Source of the DNA: Pseudarthrobacter sp. GA104
GTDB lineage: Bacteria > Actinomycetota > Actinomycetes > Actinomycetales > Micrococcaceae
NCBI RefSeq assembly: GCF_009741265.1
Contig: NZ_WOWL01000001.1
Coordinates: 3,038,001-3,102,000 of the forward strand
DNA: 64,000 nucleotides
Direction of reading: 5' to 3'
Every line of letters starts with the position of its first letter. Position 1 is the stretch's first letter. Of the stretch, positions 18,337 to 26,579 are shown piece by piece. A program made the position numbers and the translations under genes. The notes beneath the pieces were generated by a model. The model saw only the letters and a list, made by a program, of their open reading frames with translations, did not search any database and was not told the origin of the DNA.

Positions 18337-18400
18337 CCAACTAGGTAGCGCTAAGTGTCGTTCTGGGGCTCCAAAACGACACTTAGCGCTACCTAGTTGG
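18337..18400. repeat. Long perfect palindrome (26-bp arms)
   Basis: The arm at 18337-18362 (beginning CCAACTAGGTAGCG) is matched base for base in inverted form at 18375-18400; the 12-base centre is CTGGGGCTCCAA. It lies between the divergent CPBP and manganese transporter genes. No T-run follows on either strand, so it is more like a palindromic intergenic repeat than a terminator. Its core resembles that of the palindrome at 28114-28175. Confidence 0.85.
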
Positions 18401-18454
18401 GCGGGAACGGGAGGAGGTGGGCCGGCCGCGTTGCTGGGGGAAACGCGCGTCCCC

Positions 18455-18475
18455 TAGAATATTCGGTATGCCTAA
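18455..18475 (+). promoter_or_regulatory. Leaderless promoter and possible metal-regulator box of the Mn transporter
   Basis: TAGAAT (18455-18460) sits seven bases before the ATG at 18468. The imperfect dyad TTCGGTATGCCTAA (18462-18475) overlaps the start codon and resembles DtxR/MntR-family boxes. Binding is a guess based on the transporter type. Confidence 0.4.
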
Positions 18476-19442
18476 ATTTACGTTTCGGTGCGCCAAAGAA
18501 GCTGCCCCGATTGGCGCCCGCAGGACCGTGCGCTTCAGGGCGGCGGCCGCTGCCGCCGCCGTGCTTTCCCTTGTGCTGACCGCCTGCGGCGGCGGGGCTT
18601 CGGGGAACGGGGACAGCAAGCCCGTGGTGCTGACCACGTTCACGGTGCTGGCGGATATCGCCCGGAACGTCGCGGGGGACAAGCTCATCGTGGAGTCCAT
18701 CACAAAGGCCGGCGCGGAAATCCACGGCTACGAACCCACTCCCGGCGACATCCGGAAAGCCTCCAAGGCCGACCTCATCCTGGACAACGGCCTGAACCTG
18801 GAAGCCTGGTTCGCGCAGTTCGTGGACGGGCTGGACGTTCCCCACGCCGTGGTGAGCGAGGGCGTGGAGCCGATGCCCATCAGCGAGGACTCCTACCAGG
18901 GCAAGCCCAACCCGCACGCCTGGATGTCGCCGGTGAACGTCCAGGCCTACGTGGACAACATGGTGCGGGCCTTCAGCGACCTTGACCCCGGCAACGCCGC
19001 TGCCTTCAAAGCCAACGGGGACGCCTACAAAGCCGAACTCCAGGCCGTGCAGGACCAGATGACCACCAGCCTTGCCGCGGTTCCGGAAGCCCAGCGGGCC
19101 CTGGTGACCTGCGAAGGCGCGTTCTCCTACCTGGCCCGCGACACCGGGCTCAAGGAGGTGTACATCTGGGCCGTGAACGCCGAACAGCAGGCCACGCCCC
19201 AGCAGATCACCCGTGCCATCGAGTACGTGAAGGCCAACAAAGTCCCGGCCGTCTTCTGCGAATCCACGGTTTCCAACGCCCCCATGCAGCAGGTGGTGGA
19301 AGCCACGGGCGCACGGTTCGGCGGCACCCTGTACGTGGACTCCCTTTCCGAAGCGGACGGGCCCGTCCCCACCTACCTGGACCTGATCAGGCACGACGCC
19401 GACATCATCACCAAAGCACTCACAGCAGGGGTGGGGCAATGA
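18468..19442 (+). CDS. Metal ABC transporter substrate-binding lipoprotein (manganese type)
   Basis: A 324-residue TroA/PsaA-family protein. An N-terminal signal ends in the lipobox LTAC, so it is anchored as a lipoprotein. Metal ligands can be placed: His in EIHGYEPTPGD, His in NPHAWMSP, Glu in TCEGAFSYL, and a C-terminal Asp in YVDSLSE. Glu rather than His at the third position is typical of Mn/Fe-binding members and argues against a ZnuA-type zinc protein; the long His-rich loop of ZnuA is also absent. The stop overlaps the ATPase start (ATGA). Confidence 0.88.
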   Translation: MPKFTFRCAKEAAPIGARRTVRFRAAAAAAAVLSLVLTACGGGASGNGDSKPVVLTTFTVLADIARNVAGDKLIVESITKAGAEIHGYEPTPGDIRKASKADLILDNGLNLEAWFAQFVDGLDVPHAVVSEGVEPMPISEDSYQGKPNPHAWMSPVNVQAYVDNMVRAFSDLDPGNAAAFKANGDAYKAELQAVQDQMTTSLAAVPEAQRALVTCEGAFSYLARDTGLKEVYIWAVNAEQQATPQQITRAIEYVKANKVPAVFCESTVSNAPMQQVVEATGARFGGTLYVDSLSEADGPVPTYLDLIRHDADIITKALTAGVGQ

Positions 19443-20182
19443 CCTCCCCGGCCATCCAGGTGGACAACGTCACCGTCCACTACGGCGAAGTCCTGGCACT
19501 CGACTCGGCGTCGCTGTCCCTTGACCCGGCGCGGATCTGCGGCCTGGTGGGCATGAACGGCTCCGGGAAGTCCACGCTGTTCAAGGTGATCATGGGCATG
19601 ATCAAGCCCGACGCCGGCACGGTGCGGATCGGAGGAGAGCCACCTTCCAAGGCGCGCAGGGAAGGGGGCATCGGCTACGTGCCGCAAAGCGAGGAAGTGG
19701 ACTGGCAGTTCCCGCTGTCCGTGCGCGACGTGGTGATGATGGGCCGCTACGGCCACCAGGGCTTCACCCGCCGGGCATCGAAGGCCGACCGGGCTGCCGT
19801 GGACGAGGCACTGGACCGGGTGGAACTGGGGGAGTACGCCGGGCGGCAGATCGGCCAACTCTCCGGCGGGCAGAAGAAGCGTGCCTTTGTTGCCCGCGGG
19901 ATAGCGCAGGGTGCCACCACCATGCTGCTGGACGAACCATTCGCCGGCGTGGACAAGAGGTCGGAAGCCACCATCACCAGGCTCCTGCGCGAGCTCGCCG
20001 CGGACGGCTGCACCATCCTGGTCTCCACCCACGACCTGCATGCGCTCCCGCAGCTCTGCGACGAAGCCGTGCTGCTGATGCACCGTGTCCTCATGCACGG
20101 CCCGCCGCAGGTGGTGCTGCAGCCCGAAAACCTGGCCATGGCGTTCGGCCTGGACGTGCTCAACCGGGAAGGGCGGAGCTGA
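19439..20182 (+). CDS. Metal ABC transporter ATP-binding protein
   Basis: A 247-residue ABC ATPase with Walker A GMNGSGKST at about residues 38-46, signature LSGGQKKR, Walker B TMLLDEPFAG and switch His in STHDLH. VPQSEEVDWQFP contains the Q-loop and closely resembles MntB/SitB-type ATPases. It powers import of manganese bound by the upstream lipoprotein through the downstream permease. Start and stop are coupled to its neighbours. Confidence 0.92.
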   Translation: MTSPAIQVDNVTVHYGEVLALDSASLSLDPARICGLVGMNGSGKSTLFKVIMGMIKPDAGTVRIGGEPPSKARREGGIGYVPQSEEVDWQFPLSVRDVVMMGRYGHQGFTRRASKADRAAVDEALDRVELGEYAGRQIGQLSGGQKKRAFVARGIAQGATTMLLDEPFAGVDKRSEATITRLLRELAADGCTILVSTHDLHALPQLCDEAVLLMHRVLMHGPPQVVLQPENLAMAFGLDVLNREGRS

Positions 20183-20185
20183 CCC

Positions 20186-21055
20186 GTGGAACTCCTCCTC
20201 GAACCCCTCAGCTACGACTTCATGGTCCGGGCCATCGTCACCACGGCGCTCGCCGCCGTCGTCTGCGCCGTCCTCAGCTGCTGGCTGGTGCTGATCGGCT
20301 GGTCCCTCATGGGCGACGCCGTCTCCCACGCGGTGCTGCCCGGCGTCGTCCTGGCCTACATTGTGGGCGCCCCCTTCGCGCTCGGCGCTCTGGTGTTCGC
20401 CCTGATCGCCGTGACCCTGATCGGGGTGGTCCGCAATACCAGCCGGGTGAAGGAGGACGCGGCGATCGGCATCGTGTTCTCCTCGCTGTTCGCCCTTGGC
20501 CTGGTGCTGATTTCAGTGACGCCCAGCCAGACGGACCTGAACCACATCATCTTCGGCAACCTGCTGGGCGTCAGCATTCCGGACCTCATCCAGGTGCTGG
20601 TGCTGGGCGTGGTGGCCTTCGCCATCCTGATCCTCAAGCGCCGCGACCTCACGCTCTACGCCTTCGATCCCACGCATGCGCACGCCATCGGACTGTCCCC
20701 GCGGAGGCTCGGGGCGCTGCTGCTGGGCCTCCTGGCCCTGACGTCGGTGGTGGCGCTGCAGACCGTGGGCGTTGTCCTGGTGGTGGCCATGCTCATCATC
20801 CCCGGCGCCACGGCCTACCTGCTCACGGACCGGTTCTCCCGAATGCTGGTGATCGCCCCGGTGGTCTCGGCGCTCTGTTCGATCACCGGCATCTACGTCA
20901 GCTACTACCTGGACACGGCCTCGGGCGCCATGGTGGTGCTGACGCAGGGAGTGGTGTTCGCCGTCGTCTACCTTTTCAGCCCGCGCCAGGGCCTGATCGG
21001 CACCCGCCTGGCGAAGGCCCGGCGCAGGAAGGCGGCGGCCCTCGCTGCAGCTTGA
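20186..21055 (+). CDS. Metal ABC transporter permease
   Basis: A 289-residue ABC-3 family permease from GTG 20186, three bases after the ATPase stop. It has about eight hydrophobic helices, an early SWSLMGDAVSHAVLPG-like stretch (WSLMGDAVSHAVLPG), and DPTHAHAIGLSPR in a cytoplasmic loop, both typical of Zn/Mn permeases. It completes the three-gene importer. No regulator gene lies beside it. Confidence 0.92.
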   Translation: MELLLEPLSYDFMVRAIVTTALAAVVCAVLSCWLVLIGWSLMGDAVSHAVLPGVVLAYIVGAPFALGALVFALIAVTLIGVVRNTSRVKEDAAIGIVFSSLFALGLVLISVTPSQTDLNHIIFGNLLGVSIPDLIQVLVLGVVAFAILILKRRDLTLYAFDPTHAHAIGLSPRRLGALLLGLLALTSVVALQTVGVVLVVAMLIIPGATAYLLTDRFSRMLVIAPVVSALCSITGIYVSYYLDTASGAMVVLTQGVVFAVVYLFSPRQGLIGTRLAKARRRKAAALAAA

Positions 21056-21216
21056 CTCGTGGCTTCACGCGGGGCAGTCTGGAGCGATGAAGTCCTGACC
21101 AGCAGCCCCGGCCCTGCGCCAGGCTGTTCTCCCAAACCAAGGCCGCCGTCGAGCGCTGGATGAAACGTCCCGTTCAGCTCCGGCGGCCACACTGCGGAAC
21201 TTTGCGAGGACTTCCC
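21056..21216 (+). promoter_or_regulatory. Structured leader of the ABC-F gene
   Basis: The 161-base stretch holds an inverted repeat: GGCCGCCG then GAGC at about 21142-21155 pairs with GCTC then CGGCGGCC at about 21176-21187. A very short ATG ORF (MKS, 21087-21098) lies upstream. Leaders of ABC-F antibiotic-resistance genes are often attenuators, so this region is worth noting, but neither promoter nor mechanism is shown. Confidence 0.35.
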
Positions 21217-22926
21217 TTGACTGAACACCTTAACCTTTCGGACGTCTCCCATGGCTATGGCGACCGCCGGCTGCTGGAGCGCATCAGCCTGGTGATTACG
21301 GCCGGCGAGCACGTTGCCGTGGTGGGCGAAAACGGTGCCGGCAAATCCACCCTGCTCCGGATCCTGGCCGGCCTCGAAGCGCCTGACGAAGGCGCCGTGG
21401 TGATCCAAGGCAGGGTGGGCTACCTGGCCCAGACCCATGGCCTGCCCGAGTCCTTCACCGTGGGCGCCGCCGTCGACGCTTCCCTTGCCTCGCTGCGTGC
21501 CCTCGAAGCGGAGCTTGACCGGCTGGAGGCCAACCTCGCCGACGCCGGGGACGACGAACTGGACACCTACGGCCGGCTGCAGACGGAGTACCAGCTGCGC
21601 GAAGGCTACGCCGCGGAACACCGGGTGGAAGCCGCCCTGGACCGGCTGGGCCTGGGCGGCCTGGACCGGAACCGGGTGCTGGGATCCCTGTCCGGCGGGG
21701 AACAGGAACGCGTGGCCTTGGCCTGTGTCCTGGCCGATCCGGCGGACATCCTGCTCCTGGACGAACCCACCAACCATCTGGACGCCCGCGGAACCGCCTG
21801 GCTGGAGGACCGGCTGGCGGCCCACCGCGGCACGGTGGTGGTGGTGTCCCACGACCGCGTGCTCCTCCGCAAGGTGGCGGCCACCATCATTGAGGTGGAT
21901 GCCGAGCGCCGCGCCGTGACCCGTTACGGCAACGGCTACGACGGCTACCTCCGGGAGAAGGCAGCCGAACGCGCGCGCTGGGTCCAGCAGTACCACACCT
22001 GGATTGATGCAATGGAGTCCGAAAAGCGGCAGGCAGAAACTGTTGCCGGGACCATGGGCTACGGCCGCAAGCGCGACGGCGACAAGATGGGCTTCGACTT
22101 CAAGGCCGGCACCTGGCAGAAGGCCGCCAGCAGCCAGGTCCGGAACGCCCAGGAGCGGCTGCGCCGGCTCGAAGCCAGCCCCGTGGACCGGCCGCCGGTA
22201 CCCCTGCGGCTGAACGTCGATCTGGCCGCGGACTCAGGTGCCGCGCCTTCCGGGGCAGCGCAGGAGGGTACGCCGGTGCTGGCACTGCGCGGGGTGAGCG
22301 TGCCCGGCAGGCTGGAAACCACAGACTTCCAGGCGGGCGCCGGCGAGAAGATCCTGATCACCGGGCCCAACGGCGCGGGCAAGTCCACGCTGCTCTCCAT
22401 CCTTGCCGGAACCCTGGAACCAGCTGCCGGCTCCGTCACCCGGCCCGAACGCGTCGGCTACCTGCAGCAGGAACTGGAGCTGCCGCAACGGCCCGCCTTG
22501 CGCCTGCTGCCGGCCTTCGCCGCGGGCCTCGGCGGCAACATCGACGAGCACGCCGAGGCCCTCCTCCGCCTCGGCCTCTTCCGCACCAGCGAGTTCCACG
22601 TGCCCGTCGGCAGCCTGTCCGCCGGCCAGCAACGAAGGCTGGCCCTGGCCCGGCTGCTGTTGGGCGGCTACGGCACCCTGGTGGTGGACGAGCCGACCAA
22701 CCACTTGGCGCCCGTGCTGGTGGAACAGCTGGAGGCGGCACTGGCGGACTTTGCCGGGACCCTGGTGATGGTCAGCCATGACAGGGCGCTTCGGGAGTGG
22801 TTCGCGGCGTGCGCGCGGCGGAGCCGTGGTGGGGCCGGCGCCCCGGAAGGCACCCGGGCCGGGAACACCGCCGTCGGACGTTGGACCCGGTATTCCATGG
22901 ACAAGGGCGTGCTCGCACCGGTTTAG
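21217..22926 (+). CDS. ABC-F family ATPase (ribosome-associated, possible antibiotic resistance)
   Basis: A 569-residue protein with two ABC domains and no membrane segment. First domain: GENGAGKST near residue 39, LSGGEQERVALA, LLLDEPTNHLD. Second: GPNGAGKST near 385, LSAGQQRRLALA, VVDEPTNHLAP. The interdomain linker (about 250-310) is charged, as in ABC-F proteins that reach the ribosomal E site. The TTG at 21217 is preferred because GAGGA sits six bases upstream; ATG 21160 would add 19 residues that do not look like family sequence. Members either confer resistance to ribosome-targeting drugs or aid translation; which applies is unclear. Confidence 0.87.
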   Translation: MTEHLNLSDVSHGYGDRRLLERISLVITAGEHVAVVGENGAGKSTLLRILAGLEAPDEGAVVIQGRVGYLAQTHGLPESFTVGAAVDASLASLRALEAELDRLEANLADAGDDELDTYGRLQTEYQLREGYAAEHRVEAALDRLGLGGLDRNRVLGSLSGGEQERVALACVLADPADILLLDEPTNHLDARGTAWLEDRLAAHRGTVVVVSHDRVLLRKVAATIIEVDAERRAVTRYGNGYDGYLREKAAERARWVQQYHTWIDAMESEKRQAETVAGTMGYGRKRDGDKMGFDFKAGTWQKAASSQVRNAQERLRRLEASPVDRPPVPLRLNVDLAADSGAAPSGAAQEGTPVLALRGVSVPGRLETTDFQAGAGEKILITGPNGAGKSTLLSILAGTLEPAAGSVTRPERVGYLQQELELPQRPALRLLPAFAAGLGGNIDEHAEALLRLGLFRTSEFHVPVGSLSAGQQRRLALARLLLGGYGTLVVDEPTNHLAPVLVEQLEAALADFAGTLVMVSHDRALREWFAACARRSRGGAGAPEGTRAGNTAVGRWTRYSMDKGVLAPV

Positions 22927-23088
22927 GGGATTGCCTGGGGCAACCAAGGGGCAATCCCGACCGGAATGCGTCACTTTTGGCCCCGCAGCGGCGCAGTTGG
23001 TCCGGATTGGCAGGCTTTCCTCCCGCCTGGCAGGGCATAAGTCACGCATTTGGGGCAGCAGCCTGGCCCTGAAACCGGTGAGATTCGC

Positions 23089-23104
23089 GTAAAGCAGTCT
23101 TTAC
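23089..23104. promoter_or_regulatory. Inverted repeat upstream of nitrite reductase operon
   Basis: GTAAAG at 23089-23094 and CTTTAC at 23099-23104 form a perfect 6-bp dyad with a 4-base spacer, about 80 bases before the first gene of the nitrite reductase operon. It may be an operator for nitrogen control; it does not match a GlnR box well. The rest of 22927-23184 shows no other clear signal. Confidence 0.35.
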
Positions 23105-23184
23105 CGGGGGACCGGCGGCCGGAAACATCGGCGGCGGAAAATGGGGCCCATGCCCGTCTTTCCGCCGGCCGAAAGGATCTGTCC

Positions 23185-23532
23185 GTGATCGCCAAGAACC
23201 TTTTCCTGCAAGGCATCTACCACTTCCAGGGCGTGGGCCTGGAGAAGCCCGTCCCGCTGCACAGCGAGCTCTCGCACTATGTTCCCGACGGCGTGATCAA
23301 CCAGGCGCTGTACTTCCGCGGCGGCAACTCGAGCAGTGAGCTGATCGCCGTGGTGCTCATGCGCAACGGCGTTCCCATGCGCTACTTCCCCATCGGCGCC
23401 AAGAGCGAGGTCCATGTTCCGCTGCGCGTGGTGGAGGATATCGACGGCGGCTCGGTGATCGAGCTGTACCTGGCGGCTCCGGAGGGCCTCCACGGGTCCG
23501 TGGTGATCGACCTGGGGATGGTGGAACACTGA
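23185..23532 (+). CDS. Small conserved protein of the nitrite reductase operon
   Basis: A 115-residue protein from GTG 23185, preceded by GAAAGGA six bases or so upstream; longer in-frame starts have no ribosome-binding site. It is soluble and largely beta-strand-like, with ALYFRGGNSS and YFPIGAKSEVHVPL segments. I recall similar short proteins beside nirB in Arthrobacter-type genomes, sometimes labelled molybdopterin oxidoreductase, although the protein is far too small to be a molybdoenzyme. Its stop overlaps the nirB start (TGATG), so it is coupled to nitrite reduction. Confidence 0.65.
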   Translation: MIAKNLFLQGIYHFQGVGLEKPVPLHSELSHYVPDGVINQALYFRGGNSSSELIAVVLMRNGVPMRYFPIGAKSEVHVPLRVVEDIDGGSVIELYLAAPEGLHGSVVIDLGMVEH

Positions 23533-26072
23533 TGGGCAGCGTGGCGGAGCAGATGCAAGCCGGGGCCCAGGCCAGGCCGCGCTCCCGGTCCGGCGGCCGG
23601 GACAGCCGGCGGCGCCTCGTGGTCATCGGCAACGGCATGGCCGGCGCCCGGGCGGTCGAGGAGATCCTGGCCCGGGGCGGTGCGGAGCAGTTCAGCATCA
23701 CCATGTTCGGGGACGAGCCGTACGGAAACTACAACCGGATCATGCTCAGCCACGTCCTTTCGGGTGAGGAGAGCGACGCAGACATCTTCCTCAACCCCCT
23801 GTCCTGGTACCAGGACAACGGCATCACGCTGCACGCGGGCGTCCGGGCCGACCGGATCGACCGGTTCGCCAAACACGTGTTTTCCAGCGACGGCCGGGTG
23901 ACGCCCTACGACACGCTGATCATCGCCACGGGAAGCCGCTCCCACCTTCCTCCCATGGACGGCCTCTACACACCCGGCGGGTCGGTCAAGCAGGGCGTCT
24001 TCGGCTTCCGCACCATCGACGACACCCTCAAAATGGCTGCCCACGCGCAGCAGGAACACCACCGGCACGCCGTGGTGATCGGCGGGGGCCTGCTGGGGCT
24101 GGAGGCCGCTGCCGGGCTGCGCAGCTTCGGGCTGGGCGTGGACGTGGTCCACTCCGGCGGCCACCTGATGAGCGCACAGATGGGGCCCGACGGCGGTGCG
24201 GTGCTCCGCCGGAGCGTAGAGGCACTGGGCATCGGGGTACTGACCGGCTGCCGGACCACGGCCGTCCTTGGCAGGGACAGGGTGACCGGCGTCAGCCTCC
24301 GCGGCCGGCCGGACATCGGGTGCGACATGGTGGTGGTGGCGGCCGGGATCCGTCCCAACGTGGACCTGGCCGTCCTCAGCGGGCTCCCGGTGGAGCGGGC
24401 CATTGTGGTGGATGACAGCCTGCGGGTCCAGGACGAGGAGGACATCTACGCGGTGGGGGAGTGCGTCCAGCACCGCGGCGAGGTGTACGGGCTGGTGGCC
24501 CCGCTGTGGGAACAGGCGGTGGTGCTGGCCAACCATGTGACGGGCACGGACACCGGCTCCGCGTACCTGGGCTCGCGCACCGCCACCAAGCTGAAGGTGG
24601 CCGGCGTCGAAGTGGCCTCCATGGGCCTGCACGGGCCGGAACTTGAGACGGACGAACACATCGTCTTCTCGGAGCCCAGCCGCGGGGTCTTCAAGTCCAT
24701 CGTGGTCCGGGACAACAAGATGGTGGGCGCCACCCTCCTGGGCGACAGCCGCAAGGTGGCGTACCTGACCCAGGCGTTCGACCGCGGGCTGCCGCTGCCC
24801 GAGGAACGGCTCGGGCTGATGTTCGATCTCGGCACGCCCGGGGAGGAGGCCGGGGTTGCCGAGCTCGACGACGAGGCACAGGTCTGCAACTGCAACGGCG
24901 TCAGCAAGAAGGACCTGGTGGGCGCGGTGAAGGGCGGCTGCAGCTCGGTATCCGGGGCCATGGACGCCACCCGCGCCGGCAAAGGGTGCGGCTCCTGCAA
25001 GCTCCTGGTGAAACAGGTGGTGGAGTGGGCGGCGGACGGGGCCGTGGAGGAGGATCCGGCTGCCGCTTACTACGTCCCCGGCATTCCACTGGACAAGCAG
25101 GCTCTGATGGCAGAGGTCCGGGCCCGCGGCCTGCGGTCGGTTTCGGCGGTGTTCCAGGCGCTGGCCCCGGGCGGCGCCGAGGACGCAAAGTCCAAGATGG
25201 GGCTCGCCTCGCTGCTCAAGATGATGCTGGGGGACCGCTACATCGACGAACGCGACGCGCGCTTCATCAACGACCGCGTCCACGCCAACATCCAGCGGGA
25301 CGGCACCTTCTCCGTGGTGCCCCAGATGAAGGGCGGCGTGACATCGGTCCAGCAGCTGCGCCGGATCGCTGACGTGGCGGAGAAGCACAACGTTCCGCTG
25401 ATCAAGCTCACCGGGGGGCAGCGCATCGACCTGCTGGGGATCCGCAAGGAGGACCTGCCGCAGGTCTGGGCGGACCTGGACATGCCCTCCGGCTATGCCT
25501 ACGGCAAGAGCTTCCGGACGGTGAAGACGTGCGTGGGAAAGGACTTTTGCCGCTACGGCACCGGTGACTCCACCAAGCTGGGGATCGAGATCGAATCCCG
25601 CTTCCAGGGCCTTGAGGCGCCCGCCAAGCTGAAGCTCGCGGTCTCGGGCTGTCCCCGGAACTGCGCCGAATCGCTGGTGAAGGATGTGGGCGTGGTGGCC
25701 GTGGAGGGCGGCCGCTGGGAGATCTACGTGGGCGGAGCCGCCGGTGCCCACATCCGCAAGGGAGACCTGCTGGCCACCGTGGACGATCCGGACGAGGTGA
25801 AAGTCCTCACCGGCCGGTTCATGCAGTACTACCGGGAACAGGCCGGCTGGCTGGAACGGACCTACGCTTTCGTCCCGAGGGTGGGCATCGAGCACCTGCG
25901 GGCCGTGATCGTGGAGGATTCGGAGGGGATCGCGGGCCGGCTGGACGAGGCGATGCAGGCCTCCGTGGACAGCTACGTTGACCCGTGGCGGGAACGCGAT
26001 GACCCGCAAACGCCCGGGCAGTTCAGGACGTCGCTGCCCCTGACCGTCCTCCCGCAGGTGCCGGTCCGATGA
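23532..26072 (+). CDS. nirB: Assimilatory nitrite reductase [NAD(P)H] large subunit
   Basis: An 846-residue enzyme reducing nitrite to ammonium. In order: pyridine-nucleotide/FAD domain (VIGNGMAGARAVEE near residue 31; second dinucleotide motif VIGGGLLGLEAA near 181); BFD-type [2Fe-2S] domain with VCNCNGVSK and GCGSCK (about 450-495); then ferredoxin-like siroheme domains. The [4Fe-4S]-siroheme ligands are CVGKDFC near 665 and CPRNC near 707. All key cysteines are present. The gene overlaps both neighbours, giving a three-gene operon with nirD. Confidence 0.95.
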   Translation: MGSVAEQMQAGAQARPRSRSGGRDSRRRLVVIGNGMAGARAVEEILARGGAEQFSITMFGDEPYGNYNRIMLSHVLSGEESDADIFLNPLSWYQDNGITLHAGVRADRIDRFAKHVFSSDGRVTPYDTLIIATGSRSHLPPMDGLYTPGGSVKQGVFGFRTIDDTLKMAAHAQQEHHRHAVVIGGGLLGLEAAAGLRSFGLGVDVVHSGGHLMSAQMGPDGGAVLRRSVEALGIGVLTGCRTTAVLGRDRVTGVSLRGRPDIGCDMVVVAAGIRPNVDLAVLSGLPVERAIVVDDSLRVQDEEDIYAVGECVQHRGEVYGLVAPLWEQAVVLANHVTGTDTGSAYLGSRTATKLKVAGVEVASMGLHGPELETDEHIVFSEPSRGVFKSIVVRDNKMVGATLLGDSRKVAYLTQAFDRGLPLPEERLGLMFDLGTPGEEAGVAELDDEAQVCNCNGVSKKDLVGAVKGGCSSVSGAMDATRAGKGCGSCKLLVKQVVEWAADGAVEEDPAAAYYVPGIPLDKQALMAEVRARGLRSVSAVFQALAPGGAEDAKSKMGLASLLKMMLGDRYIDERDARFINDRVHANIQRDGTFSVVPQMKGGVTSVQQLRRIADVAEKHNVPLIKLTGGQRIDLLGIRKEDLPQVWADLDMPSGYAYGKSFRTVKTCVGKDFCRYGTGDSTKLGIEIESRFQGLEAPAKLKLAVSGCPRNCAESLVKDVGVVAVEGGRWEIYVGGAAGAHIRKGDLLATVDDPDEVKVLTGRFMQYYREQAGWLERTYAFVPRVGIEHLRAVIVEDSEGIAGRLDEAMQASVDSYVDPWRERDDPQTPGQFRTSLPLTVLPQVPVR

Positions 26073-26404
26073 GCAGCACCGGATCAGGTGCCAACGCCCA
26101 TGTCCTGGGCCCGGTGGACCAGATTCCGCTGGGCGAGGGGCGGGCCTTCGGGGTCGGCGGCGAGCAGGTGGCCGTCTTCCGGCTGCGGGACGGTTCACTG
26201 CGGGCGGTCTCCGGCGTCTGTCCCCACCGCGGCGGGCCGGTTGCGGACGGCACCGTGGACCGGCAGGTGGTCATTTGTCCGCTGCACCAGCACGCTTTTG
26301 ACCTCACCTCCGGGTGCTCCACTACCGGTGCGGAACCCCTGCGGACCTACCGGATTTCCTTGGACGGGGAGCAGAATATGGTGCTTGAGACGGCCGCTGT
26401 GTAG
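26069..26404 (+). CDS. nirD: Nitrite reductase small subunit, Rieske type
   Basis: A 111-residue NirD. The Rieske [2Fe-2S] ligands are intact: CPHRGGP near residue 51 and CPLHQH near 70, which differs from NirD proteins that have lost the cluster. It supports NirB in electron transfer to nitrite. The ATG overlaps the nirB stop (ATGA). Confidence 0.92.
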   Translation: MSSTGSGANAHVLGPVDQIPLGEGRAFGVGGEQVAVFRLRDGSLRAVSGVCPHRGGPVADGTVDRQVVICPLHQHAFDLTSGCSTTGAEPLRTYRISLDGEQNMVLETAAV

Positions 26405-26431
26405 CGCGCGTCACGTAGCACCCCTCAGCGT

Positions 26432-26579
26432 CTTGTAGGATGGACGAGCCGCGCGAAGCTTCGGCTTTACGGAGGATTGCGCTCACAAACGGTCGCCCCA
26501 ACGGCGTAAGCCCGAATTTTGTGAGCTGGATCATGCTGTAGTCCGGATGCGGCCAACCCCCAACCCACAAGGAATCGTT
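26432..26579 (+). promoter_or_regulatory. Promoter and structured leader of the amino-acid permease
   Basis: A TAGGAT hexamer near 26436 could be the -10 element. The transcribed leader of about 140 bases contains a perfect 9-bp inverted repeat, GCTCACAAA at 26481-26489 and TTTGTGAGC at 26518-26526, enclosing 28 bases. The fold may be a cis-regulatory RNA, but I could not match it to a known riboswitch or T-box. Confidence 0.4.

Noticed and set aside
18468..21055. ZnuABC zinc importer
   Set aside because: Glu at the third metal ligand position and lack of the His-rich loop favour manganese.
21087..21098. MKS leader peptide of the ABC-F gene
   Set aside because: Too short and its ribosome-binding site is too close; kept only as a note in the leader region.
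23382..26198. 938-residue minus-strand frame opposite nirB
   Set aside because: His/Gly/Ala-rich nonsense composition; nirB motifs are intact on the plus strand.
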